Shown piece after piece: positions 62,977-64,000 of a stretch of 64,000 bases of DNA. The first letter of the stretch is position 1; each line of letters starts with the position of its first letter. Under the pieces are notes generated by a model, which did not search any database, was not told the origin of the DNA, and saw only the letters and a program-made list of their open reading frames with translations. Made by a program: the position numbers and the translations under genes. The DNA comes from Niveispirillum irakense DSM 11586 (GTDB lineage Bacteria > Pseudomonadota > Alphaproteobacteria > Azospirillales > Azospirillaceae), in contig NZ_AUCG01000020.1 of the NCBI RefSeq assembly GCF_000429645.1, positions 248,001 to 312,000 on the forward strand, in the 5' to 3' direction.

Positions 62977-64000
62977 ATGGCACCCGCCGCTACCCTGGCC
63001 GCCCCGCGCGCCGAAGCCCCGGTCCTGGCCCCTCGCAAGGCTCAGGCCCCCTATCCGATCGTGATTGTCGGCCATGTCGACCATGGCAAATCCACCCTGA
63101 TCGGTCGCCTGCTGCACGATACGGACAGCCTGCCGGAAGGCCGTCTGGCCGAATTGCAGAAGGTTTCCAGCCAGCGCGGGCTGGAACTGGAATGGTCGTT
63201 CCTGCTGGACGCTTTGCAGATCGAACGTGACCAGGGCATCACCCTGGACACCACGCGCATCTGGTTCAAGACGGCCAAGCGCCCCTATGTGATCATTGAT
63301 GCGCCGGGCCACCGCGAATTCCTGCGCAACATGGTGACCGGCGCCTCGGGCGCTGATGCCGCCGTGCTGGTGACGGATGCCGAGCGCGGCGTGTCGGAAC
63401 AGACCCGTCGCCATGCTTATCTGCTGTCGCTGCTGGGCGTCACCAAGGTGATCGTCGCCGTCAACAAGATGGACCTGATGGGCCATGCGGAGGCGGCGTG
63501 GCAGGCGGTGAAGGATGAGGTTTCAGCCTATCTCGCCAAGCTGGGGATGCAGCCGCTGTACGTCATCCCGCTGTCGGCGCGCCATGGCGACAATATCACC
63601 GCGCGCAGCCAGCAGATGGGCTGGTATCAGGGGCCGACCCTGTTGGAAGCGCTGGATCTGCTGACCCCGCCGGCGGGCCGGGCCGATGCCACCTTCCGCA
63701 TGCCGATCCAGGACGTGTATCGTCGTGGTGATCGCCGCATGGCCGTCGGCCGGATCGAGACGGGCCGCATCCGCCTGGGCGACAAGGTGGAAATCGCCCC
63801 CACCGGCCAGCCGGCCACGGTGGCCAGCATCGATACCGGTCGCGGTGACGGCGAACAGTTCGCCCGCGCCGGCCAGTCCGCTGCCATCTCCTTCATTGAA
63901 GATGCGGCCCTGGCGCGTGGCCAGATCATTGCACCCGCCGGCCATATGCCGCATCTGGCGCTGGCGCTGCGGGTGCGCGCCTTCTGGCTGGACAGCGAGC
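62977..64000 (+). CDS. cysN: Sulfate adenylyltransferase subunit 1 CysN (3' end outside window)
   Basis: GTPase subunit of ATP sulfurylase, 341 codons visible. An Ala/Pro-rich N-terminal extension (1-26) precedes the EF-Tu-like G domain: [15 protein letters not shown] (P loop), [12 protein letters not shown] (G2), [12 protein letters not shown] (G3), NKMDL (G4), followed by the domain 2 barrel ([20 protein letters not shown]). Whether a C-terminal APS kinase (CysC) is fused cannot be seen. 24 bases after cysD. Confidence 0.94.
   Translation, partial: MAPAATLAAPRAEAPVLAPRKAQAPYPIVIVGHVDHGKSTLIGRLLHDTDSLPEGRLAELQKVSSQRGLELEWSFLLDALQIERDQGITLDTTRIWFKTAKRPYVIIDAPGHREFLRNMVTGASGADAAVLVTDAERGVSEQTRRHAYLLSLLGVTKVIVAVNKMDLMGHAEAAWQAVKDEVSAYLAKLGMQPLYVIPLSARHGDNITARSQQMGWYQGPTLLEALDLLTPPAGRADATFRMPIQDVYRRGDRRMAVGRIETGRIRLGDKVEIAPTGQPATVASIDTGRGDGEQFARAGQSAAISFIEDAALARGQIIAPAGHMPHLALALRVRAFWLDSE

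Overview
The window is G+C-rich chromosomal DNA from an alphaproteobacterium, most likely Rhodospirillales and probably Azospirillaceae (Azospirillum, Niveispirillum, Nitrospirillum or similar). This is inferred from the close resemblance of one gene to the Azospirillum L-arabinose 1-dehydrogenase, the cysG-DUF2849-cysI-DUF934-cysH-cysD-cysN order, the fused BcsA-BcsB, and the many Tat-exported enzymes and TonB receptors. No rRNA, tRNA, CRISPR array, insertion sequence or complete prophage was seen.

Layout. 1-9657 (minus): cellulose synthesis, with bcsC (cut by the window edge), fused bcsAB, a small proline-rich accessory gene, an A+T-rich gap, then the GH8 endoglucanase bcsZ. 9714-18614: a P2-type cation ATPase (minus), diverging from cbpA-cbpM, a MgtC/DUF4010 membrane protein, a thymidine/AMP phosphorylase and a beta-CASP MBL protein (plus). 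Three FNR/FixK-like palindromes sit at the promoters, which suggests an oxygen-limitation or stress regulon. 18700-24868: a deaminase-fold toxin candidate with a proline-rich tail, an AmpR-type LysR regulator, a Tat-exported PcRGLX/YetA-like enzyme and a class A beta-lactamase. 24875-35972: a TonB receptor and a BMP/two-permease/double-ATPase nucleoside ABC importer (minus), diverging from phoX behind a PHO box, then phoD. Together these look like a phosphorus and nucleoside scavenging region.

36022-39617 holds a soluble MCP-hairpin/Cache protein and three poorly characterised small genes. 39961-45303 is an iron-uptake region: a Fiu-like catecholate receptor with piuC and a second siderophore-type receptor, with Fur-like boxes before both receptors. 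45620-46237 is a strikingly A+T-rich gene of unknown function, probably acquired. 46395-51313 has a DPP IV-type peptidase, an MliC-META protein, a YbjN protein, and a Tat-exported class V PLP enzyme overlapping the TonB receptor upstream of it (51313-53721). 54014-56087 has a sugar 1-dehydrogenase and an enoyl-CoA hydratase-family gene.

56279-64000 is assimilatory sulfate reduction: fpr (minus), diverging from the compact operon cysG, DUF2849, cysI, DUF934, cysH, cysD, cysN (cut by the window edge). Three copies of a palindromic intergenic repeat family (near 23.7, 49.4 and 56.2 kb) are dispersed in the window.

Strongest leads: the deaminase toxin candidate at 18700-19725, the A+T-rich gene at 45620-46237, the FNR-box group at 12.5-15.4 kb, the repeat family, and the unknown gene at 38754-39617 that shares a Fur-like control region with a siderophore receptor.
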